Origin: an uncultured Kocuria sp.
GTDB taxonomy: Bacteria; Actinomycetota; Actinomycetes; Actinomycetales; Micrococcaceae
DNA length: 64,000 nucleotides
Direction: 5' to 3'
Assembly: GCF_947500125.1 (NCBI RefSeq)
Contig: NZ_CANMRA010000017.1
Location: 26,211 to 90,210, forward strand
Position numbers and translations under genes: made by a program. Shown piece after piece: positions 62,848 through 64,000 of the stretch (position 1 is the first letter of the stretch; each line of letters begins with the position of its first letter). A model generated the notes under the pieces. The model was given only the letters and a program-made list of their open reading frames with translations, had not been told where the DNA came from and made no database searches.

Positions 62848-62997
62848 TTACTGACCCACCACGTTGTCGACGCGGTGTGAGACCCGTGGGTCCGGTGTGG
62901 AGTTGTCCAGAACTCCGTCCGCCCAGACCTCCCCCTGGCGCAGCACCGGCAGGCGGTGGGTGGCCTGACGCTGGCGCACGACGTCCTGCCGAGTCAT
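62848..62997 (-). CDS. 49-residue hypothetical protein
   Basis: MTRQDVVRQRQATHRLPVLR and a polar end (VSHRVDNVVGQ). AAGGGG lies 7 nt before the ATG, a good ribosome-binding site. No family recognised; it may be a small regulator. Confidence 0.4.
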   Translation of the reverse strand: MTRQDVVRQRQATHRLPVLRQGEVWADGVLDNSTPDPRVSHRVDNVVGQ

Positions 62998-63392
62998 GCG
63001 AGTCCCCTTGAGCTCGGAAGACCCGGGTGACACCAATCTTTGTCGGGTCTAGAACGAGCTGGTTCAAACCGTTAGGGGCATGACCCTAGCTCGCGATCAG
63101 AAGGGAGAAGTAAAATAAGAGGGCAAGACTGGCGTTGGTCCCGCCAAGGACCGGGAAGTATCTAGATGGACATTGCTCCCCGCCTGGGGCGATGTCAGGA
63201 GCTCGGGGGCACTGCGGAAACCGCTGTGCCCAGTGCAGACTGTGCGCGGCGGAGAGCCCCGGGGCTGAGGGCGTGAACCATCCTTTCGTGGATGGGCACG
63301 CCCTTCTTGCGTGTCCAGTCCGTTATGGCCGACACCCCCAATAACAGGTCAGGCGGATGGACGGGTGGCTTTCGGTGCGGGGATGACCGTCG
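62998..63392. other. 395-bp region without clear genes
   Basis: Lower GC at 63030-63130 suggests promoter DNA for the small minus-strand gene. I see no reliable coding frame or structure here. Confidence 0.4.
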
Positions 63393-63563
63393 GTGTCGAC
63401 CCAGCCGGTCCTGGCATGGCTGGACGAGGGCGGCGGCCACGGTCGGCCTCCCGGATTCACCTCGGTCGCCCCACCAAAAGTTGCGGCGATGCTGGGCATC
63501 CCCCAGCAGCTCGCCGACCTCGAGGACGCTGAGAGGGCAGAGGCCGGAAGAGGGGACCTGTAG
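63393..63563 (+). CDS. 56-residue hypothetical protein
   Basis: GTG start; reads STQPVLAWLDEGGG, VAPPKVAAMLGIPQQLADLE and a Glu/Arg-rich end. The second half looks like a real helical segment, but no family is recognised. Weak ribosome-binding site (GGGGATGA). Confidence 0.35.
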   Translation: MSTQPVLAWLDEGGGHGRPPGFTSVAPPKVAAMLGIPQQLADLEDAERAEAGRGDL

Positions 63564-63895
63564 TTGAGGATCCCACCACCGGGCCGGCCCCGGCGTGGCT
63601 GCCGCCATCCCGGTGTGCACGGAGGATCCTGCTGTGACCTCCTTGGCGTTGTCGATCGTCACCAGCCAGCCGCCCGAGATCCAGTACTTGGAAAAGTTTC
63701 TGGTCACCCGTTGACCTCCGAGCCGCCCAGAGGCTGCGTATGGGGTGGCGAGATTCCCGGCGCAGCCCCGGAGGCCTGTGCTGAGACTTCCTGAGGGGCG
63801 GGGCCGATCCTGTGGGGCTGGGGTGGGGTGTCCGGCAGGGACAATGGAGGCAACCCGCGTCCCCTTCTGCAGAGGCGGGTGAAGGAGATCAGCTC
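63564..63895. other. 332-bp region without clear genes
   Basis: GC-rich with a GACAAT -10-like element at 63840-63845, 51 bp before the short ORF at 63896. No coding frame stands out. Confidence 0.35.
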
Positions 63896-63928
63896 ATGAG
63901 TACGAGAACGCCCGAGCACACTGGGTGA
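63896..63928 (+). pseudogene. Gene start interrupted by an insertion sequence
   Basis: A strong GAAGGAG ribosome-binding site precedes MSTRTPEHTG, and the frame then hits TGA exactly where the IS3-like end begins. The rest of the gene should lie beyond the element, outside the window. Confidence 0.45.
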
Positions 63929-64000
63929 ATCCCCCCAAGTTTGATGCCGCATCTTTTCCGGTCAGGAAGGATGTTGTCATGCCGAAGAATTTCGATCCCG
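63926..64000 (+). mobile_element. Left end of an IS3-like element and start of its transposase
   Basis: TGAATCCCCCCAAG... looks like a terminal repeat starting TGA. ATG 63979 after AGGAAGG opens MPKNFDP, the usual start of IS3-family OrfA proteins. Cut by the window edge. Confidence 0.5.

Noticed and set aside
63195..63707. 170-codon minus-strand frame near the right end
   Set aside because: No motif, no ribosome-binding site, and a plus-strand frame inside it looks more protein-like.

Overview
The window is very GC-rich (roughly 70%), with G/C-rich third codon positions, GTG starts, ATGA-type gene overlaps and actinobacterial marker families (DUF4193, DUF3093, an SCO1664-type kinase-like protein, a CtaD oxidase subunit, a ydaO-type riboswitch before an NlpC/P60 gene). 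It fits a soil or environmental actinobacterium of the order Micrococcales; a Kocuria/Arthrobacter-like Micrococcaceae is my best guess, from family resemblance only.

Region 1 (1-7.2 kb) looks like a hydroaromatic-acid uptake and catabolism module: a TIM-barrel isomerase/dehydratase-like enzyme, a LysR regulator, a tripartite tricarboxylate-type transporter (tctCBA), an IclR regulator and an NAD-type quinate/shikimate dehydrogenase. Region 2 (7.3-17 kb) is mostly housekeeping or of unknown function: a kinase-like protein, a histidine phosphatase, a MoxR-like ATPase with its VWA partner, a DUF808 membrane protein, an ornithine cyclodeaminase-family enzyme, a class I glutamine-amidotransferase homologue that has lost its cysteine nucleophile, and DUF4193.

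Region 3 (17.5-30.5 kb) is an aromatic catabolic cluster: a benzoylformate decarboxylase-like enzyme, an MHS-family importer, a phenol hydroxylase-type monooxygenase, an IclR regulator with two evenly spaced operators, and a homoprotocatechuate meta-cleavage operon. The operon reads FAH-RraA fusion, gntR, hpaE, hpaD, hpaH, hpaI and ends in pyruvate and succinate semialdehyde. It contains an odd G-homopolymer stretch and begins at a GntR-type palindrome. Region 4 (30.6-36.7 kb) adds an SRPBCC protein, a LysR-controlled DUF3237 / metallo-hydrolase / MHS transporter group, and an acyltransferase.

Region 5 (36.9-61 kb) is a metal-homeostasis and respiration island with mobile elements. It has a MerR-controlled ACR3-like permease and three CmtR-like ArsR/CDF efflux pairs. 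One pair heads an operon with a DsbA-like oxidoreductase, a CopD-CtaG fusion and VKOR. Also present are an NlpC/P60 hydrolase under a c-di-AMP riboswitch, an IS630-type element inserted just upstream of a lone ctaD, a run of frameshifted genes (response regulator, ZIP, CDF, ArsR), a Tat-type multicopper oxidase overlapping its own signal peptidase gene, an IS21-type element with a 6-bp target duplication, and mntH-mntR.

Region 6 (61-64 kb) holds DUF3093, a secreted His-rich protein behind a strong dyad, a few small ORFs and the left end of an IS3-like element that appears to interrupt a gene. I saw no tRNA, rRNA or CRISPR array.
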